DNA of 64,000 nucleotides from Bin5 sp965207495 (GTDB taxonomy: Bacteria > Chloroflexota > Anaerolineae > Caldilineales > Caldilineaceae): the NCBI GenBank assembly GCA_965207495.1, contig OZ242287.1:4278001-4342000 (forward strand), in the 5' to 3' direction. The notes under the pieces were generated by a model. It did no database searches. It was not told the DNA's origin and was given only the letters and a program-made list of their open reading frames with translations. The position numbers were made by a program, and so were the translations under genes. The number at the start of each line of letters is the position of its first letter. Positions within the stretch are counted from its first letter, which is position 1. Shown here one piece after another: positions 50,568-58,398 of the stretch.

Positions 50568-51365
50568 ATGCCCCGTTATAATCTTGACGGACAGGTTGCG
50601 ATTGTCACCGGGGCCGGGCGGGGCATCGGACGGGCCATAGCCCTGCGTTTGGCGCGGGAGGGCTGCCCGGTGACGGTTGCCGACCTGGATGGCGCGACGG
50701 CCGCGCAGGTGGCTGCAGAAGTACGGGAGCTGGGCGGCCAGGCGCTGGCGCACCAGGTGGACGTGACCTGCAAAGATGAGGTGGAGCGGATGGTGGGCGA
50801 AACCTGCGAGCATTTGGGGGGTCTGCATATTCTCGTGAACAACGCCGGCATCGGTGCGGTTGCGCCTTTGCTGGAGACTGACGAGAAGACGTGGGATGCC
50901 CTGATGAACGTAAACGCCAAGAGCGTGTTGTTGTGTTCGCAAGCAGGTGCGCGCCAGATGATAGAGCAAGGGGGCGGCGGGCGTATCATCAACAACGCAT
51001 CGGGGGCGGGCAAAATCGCGCCGGGGAAAGGCATTCCTTTGGGGGCCTACGCCGCCAGCAAACATGCGGTGGTCGCGCTGACAAAGCAGTTGGGGTTGGA
51101 GCTTTCCGATCACGGTATCCTTGTGAACTGCGTGTGCGCCGGCATTGTCGATACGCCGATGTGGGACCTTATCGACCGCGAAACCGCGGCGCGCCGCGGT
51201 GTGGAGGTCGGTTCAGTCAAAGCGGAAGCGGTCGCCGGCATACCTGTTGGCCGCATCCAGCAGCCGGAAGACGTCGCCAACGTGGTCGCATTTCTGGCCT
51301 CTGATGACGCCAGCTACATGACCGGCCAGACGTACAATGTGAGCGGCGGCCTTCTACCGTATTGA
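50568..51365 (+). CDS. Short-chain dehydrogenase/reductase
   Basis: A classical SDR of 265 residues: coenzyme motif TGAGRGIGRAIAL, structural NNAGIG, catalytic Ser in NNASGAG, and Tyr and Lys in YAASKHAVV. The residues after the second strand (VTVADLDGATA) carry Asp, which favours NAD(H). The C-terminal GQTYNVSGGLLPY is typical. AGGAGGTAGCCT precedes the ATG. It is 38 bp after the VOC gene. Alcohol or hydroxyacid oxidation is likely; substrate unknown. Confidence 0.92.
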   Translation: MPRYNLDGQVAIVTGAGRGIGRAIALRLAREGCPVTVADLDGATAAQVAAEVRELGGQALAHQVDVTCKDEVERMVGETCEHLGGLHILVNNAGIGAVAPLLETDEKTWDALMNVNAKSVLLCSQAGARQMIEQGGGGRIINNASGAGKIAPGKGIPLGAYAASKHAVVALTKQLGLELSDHGILVNCVCAGIVDTPMWDLIDRETAARRGVEVGSVKAEAVAGIPVGRIQQPEDVANVVAFLASDDASYMTGQTYNVSGGLLPY

Positions 51366-51381
51366 CCAAGGTGCATTCGGA

Positions 51382-52131
51382 ATGGCACAACGTCTGCAGG
51401 GCAAGGTAGCGGCGATCACGGGTGCTGGCATGGGCCTGGGGCAGGCAATAGCCTTGCTGTTCGCGACCGAGGGCGCCCGGATCGTGGTGGGGGAGATTAA
51501 CGAAGAAAAAGGCGAGGAAACTGTCGACGCGCTCCAGGCACAGGGCGGGCAGGCCGTTCTTGTTCAGATGGATGTGCGGCTGCGGCAGGATGCTGAGCGC
51601 CTGACGCGCGCCGCGGTTGAGGCATTCGGCAAGCTGGATGTGCTGGTCAACAACGTGGGCGTACAGATAAACAAGGATGTGGTCGATACCAGTGAGGACG
51701 AATGGGATTTCGTCGTCGATACCAACCTGAAGAGCATGTTTCTGTGCTCGAAATACGCCGTTGCTCAGATGCGTCAGCAGGGCGGCGGCAACATCATTTG
51801 TATTTCATCGCTATCGGGCCTGGTAGGCAACGGGTTGCAGGCATCGTACAACGCCAGCAAGCATGGCGTGATCGGTCTTGTGCGCTCTATGGCGGTCGAC
51901 CACGCAGCCGACAACATCCGCGTCAATGCCGTCTGTCCTGGCTCGATGAATACGCCGCTGACTGAGACGATACCTGAGGAGAAGCTGGCGCCCTACCGGG
52001 AAGCGAATCTTTTGAAACGATTCGCGGCGCCAAGCGAAATTGCGCCGGCTGCGCTGTTTTTGGCTAGCGATGAGGCCTCATTTGTAACCGGCTCGGTGCT
52101 AGTGGCCGACGGCGGCTTTACGACTCTTTGA
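51382..52131 (+). CDS. Short-chain dehydrogenase/reductase
   Basis: A second classical SDR, 249 residues: TGAGMGLGQAIAL coenzyme loop, NNVGV (Val instead of the usual Ala), catalytic Ser in ISSLSG and YNASKHGV. GSVLVADGGFTTL at the end is typical of glucose/3-oxoacyl-type SDRs. It lies 16 bp after the previous SDR and is clearly a separate branch rather than a recent copy. Confidence 0.92.
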   Translation: MAQRLQGKVAAITGAGMGLGQAIALLFATEGARIVVGEINEEKGEETVDALQAQGGQAVLVQMDVRLRQDAERLTRAAVEAFGKLDVLVNNVGVQINKDVVDTSEDEWDFVVDTNLKSMFLCSKYAVAQMRQQGGGNIICISSLSGLVGNGLQASYNASKHGVIGLVRSMAVDHAADNIRVNAVCPGSMNTPLTETIPEEKLAPYREANLLKRFAAPSEIAPAALFLASDEASFVTGSVLVADGGFTTL

Positions 52132-52198
52132 TATTCAGATCCAGATAGAATCCAGCCAAGGCAGGCAACACAGCCTGCCGCCAAAGCCAGGTGACCCT

Positions 52199-53185
52199 AT
52201 GACGAAGCAGTTGAACGTCCTCTTTCTGCCCCATCCGGTCAAAGTTTCGATGTTCAATCCATGGGGGATGGACGTGGTAAAGGCTGTCAGCCGTAACCAC
52301 AACATCCATGTACTGGACTACGACAAACCGCTGGCGCCCCAGTTCGAGGGAATGGACGCAGTCATTGACCACGGCGGGTCGGCCGGTACGCGCGAGATGG
52401 TGGACGCTGCCACGGACGCGCGCCTGTGGCAGATCCTGGGGACGGGCTTCGATCACTTCGACCTGGATTACTGGAAAACCAAGGGCATTCCGGTAGCCAA
52501 CTGCCCTGGCGCGTTCAGCGCGGTGGCGCTGGCCGAGACGGCGATGATGTTCATTCTGATGTTGACGCGCCGCTATCCGGAGGCGCGTGCGCTTTTGGAC
52601 GAGGGTGAACTATACGAACCGATGGGCCTGGAATTGGAAGAGTTGCAATTGGGCATCATCGGTTTTGGGGCCAGTGGAATCGAGCTGGCGCGCCGCGCCA
52701 CGCCATTCGGGATGAAAATCGCGGCCATCGACATACGCGAGGTCAGCGAGGCGGAGCGGCGGGAGTTCGGTCTCTCGTTTGTGGGCACGCCGGATGACCT
52801 CGAAAAGGTCGTTGCCGAATCGGACATTCTTTCATTGCATCTGCACCTGAACAGCGAGACCCATCATATCATCGACGGTCCTATGTTGGCCCTGATGAAG
52901 CCGACCGCCCACATCATCAACGTTGCCCGCGGCGCACTAATTGATGAGCAGGCGCTGACGCAGGCCTTGCTCGACGGTAAACTGGGCGGCGCCGGCATCG
53001 ATGCCTATAGCCAGGAGCCCCCTGACATCAGTTCGCCCTTCTTCAAGTTGCCGAACGTCATCGCGACGCCCCATACAGCCGGCGTAACCGACGGCACATC
53101 TCGAAAGCGAGCCCAGTGCGCCGCCGACAACGTGGACCGTATTGCCGCCGGTCTCGAGCCCCTCTACCGCATCGATCTTGAGTAG
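52199..53185 (+). CDS. D-isomer-specific 2-hydroxyacid dehydrogenase
   Basis: A 328-residue NAD-dependent dehydrogenase. The Rossmann loop is IIGFGASGIELARRA. Catalytic residues are the Arg of NVARGALIDEQ, the Glu of YSQEPPDI and the His of TPHTAGVTD. The N-terminal substrate-domain segment ILGTGFDHFDLDYWKTKGIPVANCPG is standard. It reduces a 2-keto acid or oxidises a D-2-hydroxyacid (glycerate, phosphonate or similar). It is the last gene of the run that starts with PhyH 2. Confidence 0.93.
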   Translation: MTKQLNVLFLPHPVKVSMFNPWGMDVVKAVSRNHNIHVLDYDKPLAPQFEGMDAVIDHGGSAGTREMVDAATDARLWQILGTGFDHFDLDYWKTKGIPVANCPGAFSAVALAETAMMFILMLTRRYPEARALLDEGELYEPMGLELEELQLGIIGFGASGIELARRATPFGMKIAAIDIREVSEAERREFGLSFVGTPDDLEKVVAESDILSLHLHLNSETHHIIDGPMLALMKPTAHIINVARGALIDEQALTQALLDGKLGGAGIDAYSQEPPDISSPFFKLPNVIATPHTAGVTDGTSRKRAQCAADNVDRIAAGLEPLYRIDLE

Positions 53186-53304
53186 AGGAGCTAAACCTCC
53201 GATCGCGGGGAACAGGATTCACACATCTTCAGCAAGATGCCGCGCATGCCCAGCATGAGGCAAGTTCCGCTGTCTGGTAGTCTTTCAGATACCGCCCCAC
53301 CGGA

Positions 53305-54162
53305 GTGTCGAAATTCATGTTAACACGGCGCCGGTTCCTGCAAATGGTGGGATTGGCGATGTTGGCTGGCGCTGCCGGCCTCGGTTACGGGGGTCTGCTG
53401 GAAAGATCCTGGGTCGATGTCGAGCATAGAACCGTCAGCCTCCCGGGCCTGGCTGAGAGGCTGTCCGGCTTTCGCATGGCTCAGATCTCCGACATTCATC
53501 TCAGCCGCTTCACGACTGTCGAACACTTGATAGCTGCAGTCACGCGAATCAACGCTTTGCAGCCCGACATTGTGGTGTTGACTGGTGACTATGTAGGGCA
53601 CGAGGCCCGCTTTGCGACAGGTTTGATCGAGCCTTTACGGATGCTGGAGCCCCCTGCCTATGCTGTGTACGGCAACCACGATCTGTGGACCGATCGCGAG
53701 GCGGTTGGGGCGGCGCTGGCGGAGACGCCGGTGACGCTTCTGCTTAACGGGAACGTTGAGGCGGCACCGGGCCTCACAGTTGCCGGGTTAGATGACGCCT
53801 GGTCCGGCCATCCGCGTCCGCAACTTGCACTGGCCGGGTCTCCATTTGACTACACGAATCTGCTCCTCTGTCACGAACCCGATTACATTGACACTATCCG
53901 TAGGGAGGATGTGCCTGTTGCCCTGCAACTGAGCGGGCACAGCCATGGCGGGCAGGTCCGGTTGCCTACGACGCGGCCAGACGGCAACGGTGTGGCGACG
54001 CGTGCGCCGCTCCTGCCGCACATGGCAACCAGATATCCCATCGGCCACTACCGGGTTGGAAATTACCAACTCTATACCAATCGGGGTCTGGGCGTCTGGC
54101 CGCTCCCTTTCCGTTTCAACTGCCGACCGGAGATCACTCTGCTCACCCTGCGGCCGGCCTGA
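53305..54162 (+). CDS. Tat-exported metallophosphoesterase (YaeI/YkuE type)
   Basis: A 285-residue calcineurin-like phosphoesterase with an N-terminal twin-arginine signal (LTRRRFLQMVGLAMLAG). Metal motifs appear in order: QISDIHLSR, VVLTGDYVGH, VYGNHDLW, CHEPDYI and SGHSHGGQVRLP. Closest in design to YkuE/YaeI-type phosphodiesterases of the outer membrane face. The start is GTG 53305 or ATG 53317. It is not strongly linked to the preceding catabolic genes (119-bp gap). Confidence 0.9.
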   Translation: MSKFMLTRRRFLQMVGLAMLAGAAGLGYGGLLERSWVDVEHRTVSLPGLAERLSGFRMAQISDIHLSRFTTVEHLIAAVTRINALQPDIVVLTGDYVGHEARFATGLIEPLRMLEPPAYAVYGNHDLWTDREAVGAALAETPVTLLLNGNVEAAPGLTVAGLDDAWSGHPRPQLALAGSPFDYTNLLLCHEPDYIDTIRREDVPVALQLSGHSHGGQVRLPTTRPDGNGVATRAPLLPHMATRYPIGHYRVGNYQLYTNRGLGVWPLPFRFNCRPEITLLTLRPA

Positions 54163-54271
54163 AAGGTGGATGCAGCCTTACTGCATGTGAGGGGCTTCTG
54201 CGGCACAATTTATGTGCATTTCGGTTGCGCATTTGCCATTGAAAAGAGGACGCAGCCCGTATCTGAACTAT

Positions 54272-54300
54272 TTGACGCTGTGTTTTCCCTATGCTAGACT
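54272..54300 (+). promoter_or_regulatory. Promoter of ftsH
   Basis: TTGACG (54272-54277), a 17-bp spacer and TAGACT (54295-54300) with TGC just before. Transcription should start near 54307, giving a leader of about 85 nt. Confidence 0.65.
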
Positions 54301-54392
54301 TCCCGCGGGTAGTGGAGGGTCCAAAACGAACGTAACGGCCCATAAAATCGCTTTGGCTGGTCGTTCTGACCCCGCGGACCTTACGAGGAGCT

Positions 54393-56357
54393 ATGGATTC
54401 CAAACGAGTTCGCAACGGCATGATCTACTTCCTCCTGGTTGTAGCTCTCGGCGCGTTTCTCTATATCGTCCTGAGCAACCAGGGCAGCAACATTTCGGCG
54501 AACGTTTCGATCGCTGAGATCGCGTCCCTAGTTCGCGGCGGCAATGTTCAAGAAATTCATGTAGATGGCGACGAGGTATTCGCCTACTCCGGCGGAAAGC
54601 TGATTGGTTCACGCAAGGAGACCGGTATCGGACTGGTCGAGACGCTCGAGAATCTGGGCGTAACCGAGGACCAGCTTTCGGCCGTCAATGTGCAGATCGA
54701 AGCGCCCAGCGGGTGGGAGGTGTACGGCAGCATTCTGCTCGCCCTATTGCCCATTCTGCTGATTGCAGTCTTTTTCATCTTTATATTGCGGCAGGCTCAG
54801 GGCGCCGGCAACCAGGCCTTCAGCTTCAGCAAGAGCAAGGCGCGCATGTTCACCGGCGACAAACCTACCGTCAACTTCGGTGACGTTGCGGGCAATGAGG
54901 AAGCCCGACAGGATCTGGAGGAGGTGGTTGATTTTCTCAAAGAGCCGCAGAAATTCGCGTCTCTTGGCGCCCGCATCCCCAAAGGCGTCCTTCTCGTAGG
55001 CCCGCCCGGCACCGGCAAGACGCTGATGGCGAAGGCTGTCTCCGGTGAAGCGGGTGTTCCCTTCTTCAACATAAGCGGCTCCGAGTTTGTGGAGATGTTT
55101 GTTGGCGTCGGTGCCAGCCGCGTGCGAGACCTGTTCGAACAGGCCAAGAAGAACTCTCCCTGCATCATTTTCATCGACGAGATCGACGCTGTTGGACGGC
55201 ACCGCGGCGCAGGTCTGGGCGGCTCGCATGATGAACGCGAGCAGACTCTCAACCAGATTCTGGTCGAGATGGACGGCTTTGACACGGATGTCAACATCAT
55301 AATCATCGCCGCAACCAACAGACCTGACATCCTGGACCCGGCGCTGCTGCGGCCCGGTCGCTTCGACAGGCGGGTGATGATGGATTCGCCGGATGTAAAG
55401 GGCCGGCGGCAGATCCTGGATGTACACGTGAAGGGCAAGCCCCTGGCAACCGACATCGATCTGGAGGTCGTTGCCAAGCAGACGCCCGGTTTCGTCGGCG
55501 CCGACATCGAGAACCTGGTAAATGAAGCCGCGATTTTGGCTGCGCGCCGCAATCGACGTTCGATTGGCCTGGCTGAATTCCAGGAAGCGATTGAGCGTGT
55601 TATCGCCGGCCCGGAACGGCGCAGTCGCGTTATGTCTCCTAAGGAAAAGGAGATCATCGCCTACCATGAGGCCGGACACGCCGTGGCGATGCACGTACTT
55701 CCCAAACATGACCCTGTACATAAGGTAACGATCGTACCAAGGGGCATGGCAGGCGGCTATACGATGCCATTGCCGGAGGAAGAGTCCAACTTGAGTACGA
55801 GGGACAAGTTCCGCGATGAACTGGCGGCGCTTCTGGGCGGACGGGTCGCGGAGGAGATTCGCTTCGAAGACGTTACAACCGGAGCCAGCAACGACCTGGA
55901 ACGCGTGACGAACATGGCCCGCCTGATGATCACACAGTGGGGCATGAGCGAAAAGCTTGGCCCTGTCCAATATGGTGAACGCGAAGAGATGGTATTTCTG
56001 GGCCGGGGCATCGCCGAAACCCGCAATTACAGCGACAAAGTTGCGCAAGAGATCGATGAAGAGGTTCGTAACCTGGTAGACGAGGCCCACCGACGCTGCC
56101 ACGAGATCCTGACCTCCTATGAGGACCGCCTTGATGCAGTGGCCGCGGCTCTGCTCGAGCAGGAGACTTTGCATGCTTCGGAGTTCAAGGCGATCATGCG
56201 CGGCGAAGACCCATTCCAATCGCTTGACGACATCGAAGCCGGCCAGACCAGCGGCACACCAACCTCGAAAAGGGACGACAACGAACAGTCCCAAGAGGAG
56301 GATAGCCGTGACCAGGGCCTGGACTTGAGCGGCGGGACATTGCCGGCTCCTGCCTGA
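54393..56357 (+). CDS. ftsH: ATP-dependent zinc metalloprotease FtsH
   Basis: FtsH is the membrane-bound AAA+ protease that degrades unfolded and regulatory membrane proteins. The 654-residue chain has two N-terminal membrane helices (about 9-29 and 112-133) around a periplasmic domain, the AAA module (Walker A GPPGTGKT at about 203-210, Walker B IIFIDEIDAV, second region of homology ATNRPDILDPALLRPGRFDRR), and the M41 domain with HEAGH (H425, H429) and the later Asp-containing helix (TTGASNDLERVTNMAR). The C-terminal 50 residues are polar. GAGGAG lies very close to the ATG, so initiation may be weak. Confidence 0.98.
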   Translation: MDSKRVRNGMIYFLLVVALGAFLYIVLSNQGSNISANVSIAEIASLVRGGNVQEIHVDGDEVFAYSGGKLIGSRKETGIGLVETLENLGVTEDQLSAVNVQIEAPSGWEVYGSILLALLPILLIAVFFIFILRQAQGAGNQAFSFSKSKARMFTGDKPTVNFGDVAGNEEARQDLEEVVDFLKEPQKFASLGARIPKGVLLVGPPGTGKTLMAKAVSGEAGVPFFNISGSEFVEMFVGVGASRVRDLFEQAKKNSPCIIFIDEIDAVGRHRGAGLGGSHDEREQTLNQILVEMDGFDTDVNIIIIAATNRPDILDPALLRPGRFDRRVMMDSPDVKGRRQILDVHVKGKPLATDIDLEVVAKQTPGFVGADIENLVNEAAILAARRNRRSIGLAEFQEAIERVIAGPERRSRVMSPKEKEIIAYHEAGHAVAMHVLPKHDPVHKVTIVPRGMAGGYTMPLPEEESNLSTRDKFRDELAALLGGRVAEEIRFEDVTTGASNDLERVTNMARLMITQWGMSEKLGPVQYGEREEMVFLGRGIAETRNYSDKVAQEIDEEVRNLVDEAHRRCHEILTSYEDRLDAVAAALLEQETLHASEFKAIMRGEDPFQSLDDIEAGQTSGTPTSKRDDNEQSQEEDSRDQGLDLSGGTLPAPA

Positions 56358-56482
56358 CAGGAGTGTCTTGTCCGCAACTGAACAGGCATGCTCCTGATGT
56401 TGCTTGGCCTCGTCCTGTGGGACGGGGTCTTCTCACATAATTCGGTCGTCCATTCAAGTAAACAGCAGGCACAGACTTCATC

Positions 56483-57244
56483 GTGTCCCGTCTGATCTAT
56501 CACCTTGAACGCATGATGCTGGCCGGTGCGCCGGCCGTCCGCTGGATAGACGGCCTGATACTTCTTCTTGGCGTGCTGGGGGGTTTCGGGTTGGTACCCG
56601 GTCGCTTTCTCACGGCAGGGGTAAGTCTCGTACTGCTCATATCCTTCATCTGGCTTCGCCGTCACTGGCGCATTCGGGACTACGTACAGTTTCGCGAATC
56701 GGCGACGCCTGCGGTCACGCCGCAACCCCTGGCTCCTTCGGACAATGTGCCGATTCACGCCAGCGGCTATTTCACGGTCGAGGAAAAGAGCGAACGATTT
56801 ACGTGGTTGCAGGGGTATTTCCGCACGTTTGCAACGCGTGAACATGCTGTAATCTGTCTCGTGCAGCCGAAACGTTTCCTGTTGGCGGAGTGGCCCGAGA
56901 AGGATGTGGGGATGTGGTACGTCTTCTTCTTCCCGAAGTCGGTGCGCAATATCCGCTATGGCGAGATCAGCTACGGAGGCATGACACAGACTTGCCTCGC
57001 GATCGAACACGAGATTGTCATCCCCAAGCGCGGCCGCTTCAGCAGAGAACGTACGGTTCAGGAAACTGTATTGCTGGCATCGCCCACAGAAGAGGATACG
57101 CGTCGTATCCTGGCGGACCTCCTGCATGACACAGTTGCCAAGCGTGAAGAAGCAACGCCGCCTAGGCAGCCCAATCCTCAGCCCGATCCGGCACCCAACG
57201 GACAGGTGAAAATCCCCATGGGAGAAACCCGTCGTCTGGACTGA
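56483..57244 (+). CDS. Membrane-anchored protein, function unknown
   Basis: A 253-residue product from GTG 56483. Two adjacent membrane helices near the N-terminus (about 22-40 and 43-60, GLILLLGVLGGFGLV and AGVSLVLLISFIWL) are followed by a basic stretch (RRHWRIRDY), then a cytoplasmic domain of about 190 residues with a beta-rich middle (SGYFTVEEKSERFTWLQGYFRTF and AVICLVQPKRFLL) and a disordered Pro/Gln-rich C-terminus. It has no catalytic motif. It follows ftsH by about 125 bp and precedes the deaminase gene by 33 bp. Confidence 0.7.
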   Translation: MSRLIYHLERMMLAGAPAVRWIDGLILLLGVLGGFGLVPGRFLTAGVSLVLLISFIWLRRHWRIRDYVQFRESATPAVTPQPLAPSDNVPIHASGYFTVEEKSERFTWLQGYFRTFATREHAVICLVQPKRFLLAEWPEKDVGMWYVFFFPKSVRNIRYGEISYGGMTQTCLAIEHEIVIPKRGRFSRERTVQETVLLASPTEEDTRRILADLLHDTVAKREEATPPRQPNPQPDPAPNGQVKIPMGETRRLD

Positions 57245-57277
57245 TGCAGTGCAGGGCAAGAGAGTTCAACGCTGAGC

Positions 57278-57739
57278 ATGACCTCGCCGCAAGCCGATCG
57301 CCCAACGTGGGATGAATACTTCCTTCACATCGCCTTCACCGTGGCAGCACGCAGCACCTGTGATCGCGCCCATGTCGGGGCTGTAATCGTTCGCGACAGA
57401 CGCATTCTGACGACGGGCTACAACGGTGCGCCGACCGGACTGCCCCACTGCGACGATGTCGGGCATCTGATCATCGACGGCCACTGCGTGCGTCCGCTCC
57501 ATGCCGAACAGAACGCCATCATCCAGGCCGCGCTCCACGGCGTGGGCACTGCGGGCAGTATGATCTATGTGACCCACCAGCCGTGCATCACCTGTGCCAA
57601 GATGATCATCAACGCCGGTATAGAAAGAGTTGTTTACGCCGGCGCCTACCCGGACGCGAACAGCCCTCGCTTCCTGCAGGAGGCGGGCGTTTCCCTTGTG
57701 CAGATGCCTGGCCCCGAAAGGCAGAATGAGAGCAAGTAG
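57278..57739 (+). CDS. dCMP deaminase/ComEB-type cytidine deaminase family protein
   Basis: A 153-residue zinc deaminase of the dCMP-deaminase branch. The zinc site is HAEQNAI (His and the proton-shuttling Glu) and QPCITCAKMI (two Cys). DRAHVGAVIVRDRRILTTGYNGAPTGLPHCDDVG and the additional Cys/His cluster match members acting on dCMP to make dUMP. A competence role (ComEB) is known for some homologues and cannot be told apart here. It is 33 bp after the membrane protein gene. Confidence 0.9.
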   Translation: MTSPQADRPTWDEYFLHIAFTVAARSTCDRAHVGAVIVRDRRILTTGYNGAPTGLPHCDDVGHLIIDGHCVRPLHAEQNAIIQAALHGVGTAGSMIYVTHQPCITCAKMIINAGIERVVYAGAYPDANSPRFLQEAGVSLVQMPGPERQNESK

Positions 57740-57891
57740 AGGCTGATCGGCTGCGGGGCGCGCGAAAATTGGGCGATTTCGCTAGTTGGCTTGCGGTAGA
57801 ACGAAAGGGCAAATGCCCGCTGCCGAAGTCTGTGCCACGGGCGGGCCGGACGACCCTCCGGAATAGGTTGAAACACAACTGCCCCTGAAAA

Positions 57892-57920
57892 TTGACAGTC
57901 AGCACCTGTTGCGATATATT
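57892..57920 (+). promoter_or_regulatory. Strong promoter of the trp operon
   Basis: A perfect -35 (TTGACA, 57892-57897), exactly 17 bp, then TATATT (57915-57920). Transcription should begin near 57927, just in front of the T-box leader. It is the best promoter match in the window. Upstream, 57740-57891 shows nothing further. Confidence 0.85.
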
Positions 57921-57926
57921 CAGAGC

Positions 57927-58352
57927 CAACATCTGAAGAGCACAGACTGTGAACCGGAATAGTAGCGCTCAAAGCGGGCTCCAGAGAGTCCCGGACTGGT
58001 GGAAACGGGACAGCAGCGCGGAGAGTGAATGGACCGGGGAGTCGAACGGCGAACAGTAGGCAGCAGTTGATCGTTGGGCCTTTGGGCTTGCCAGAAAGAC
58101 AGCGTGCCACCAACTAGCCGATTCCGGAGACGCCACCGTTATCAGGGCGCCGTAGCTCAGGCAATTGCGCTTTCAAGCAAATTCGTCTGACTGCGATGAG
58201 TGAGACTGGTGCGAGCATCCCTTGCGTTTCATGCAAGGGATTTTTTTTGCTCATTGTTCACCAGTCTAAGCAGGGTGGCACCGCGGGCGTCTTAACCGAC
58301 CTCGTCCCTTTTGGCAGTTGTTTTTGACTGCCATTTGAGGCGAGGTTTTTTG
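57927..58352 (+). promoter_or_regulatory. T-box riboswitch (tRNA-Trp sensing) leader of the trp operon
   Basis: Stem I begins at CCGG (57954-57957, paired with 58034-58037); GCGCT/AGCGC (57965-57969 with 58015-58019) and GTCCCG/CGGGAC (57988-57993 with 58006-58011) follow, with AGAGAG and a GGTGGAA loop at the top. The specifier loop has the TGG codon for Trp at 58030-58032 in GTGAATGGACC. Stem III pairs 58204-58212 with 58259-58267. The T-box core AGGGTGGCACCGCG (58272-58285) pairs with CCCT (58306-58309) as antiterminator. The competing terminator (ACCTCG 58299-58304 with CGAGGT 58341-58346, inner stem GGCAGT/ACTGCC) ends in six T. Uncharged tRNA-Trp should permit transcription. Confidence 0.92.
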
Positions 58353-58398
58353 TTTGGAAGGCAACCGGGTCAGGATTCAAGGGAAGAGGAGAGGGTAC

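Noticed and set aside
54744..56294. A 516-codon minus-strand open frame opposite ftsH
   Set aside because: GC-rich antisense shadow of ftsH; no motif or ribosome site.
58149..58200. tRNA-like sequence (GTAGCTCAGG, an A-box look-alike)
   Set aside because: No anticodon arm or T-arm with TTC follows; it lies inside the T-box leader between Stem I and Stem III.
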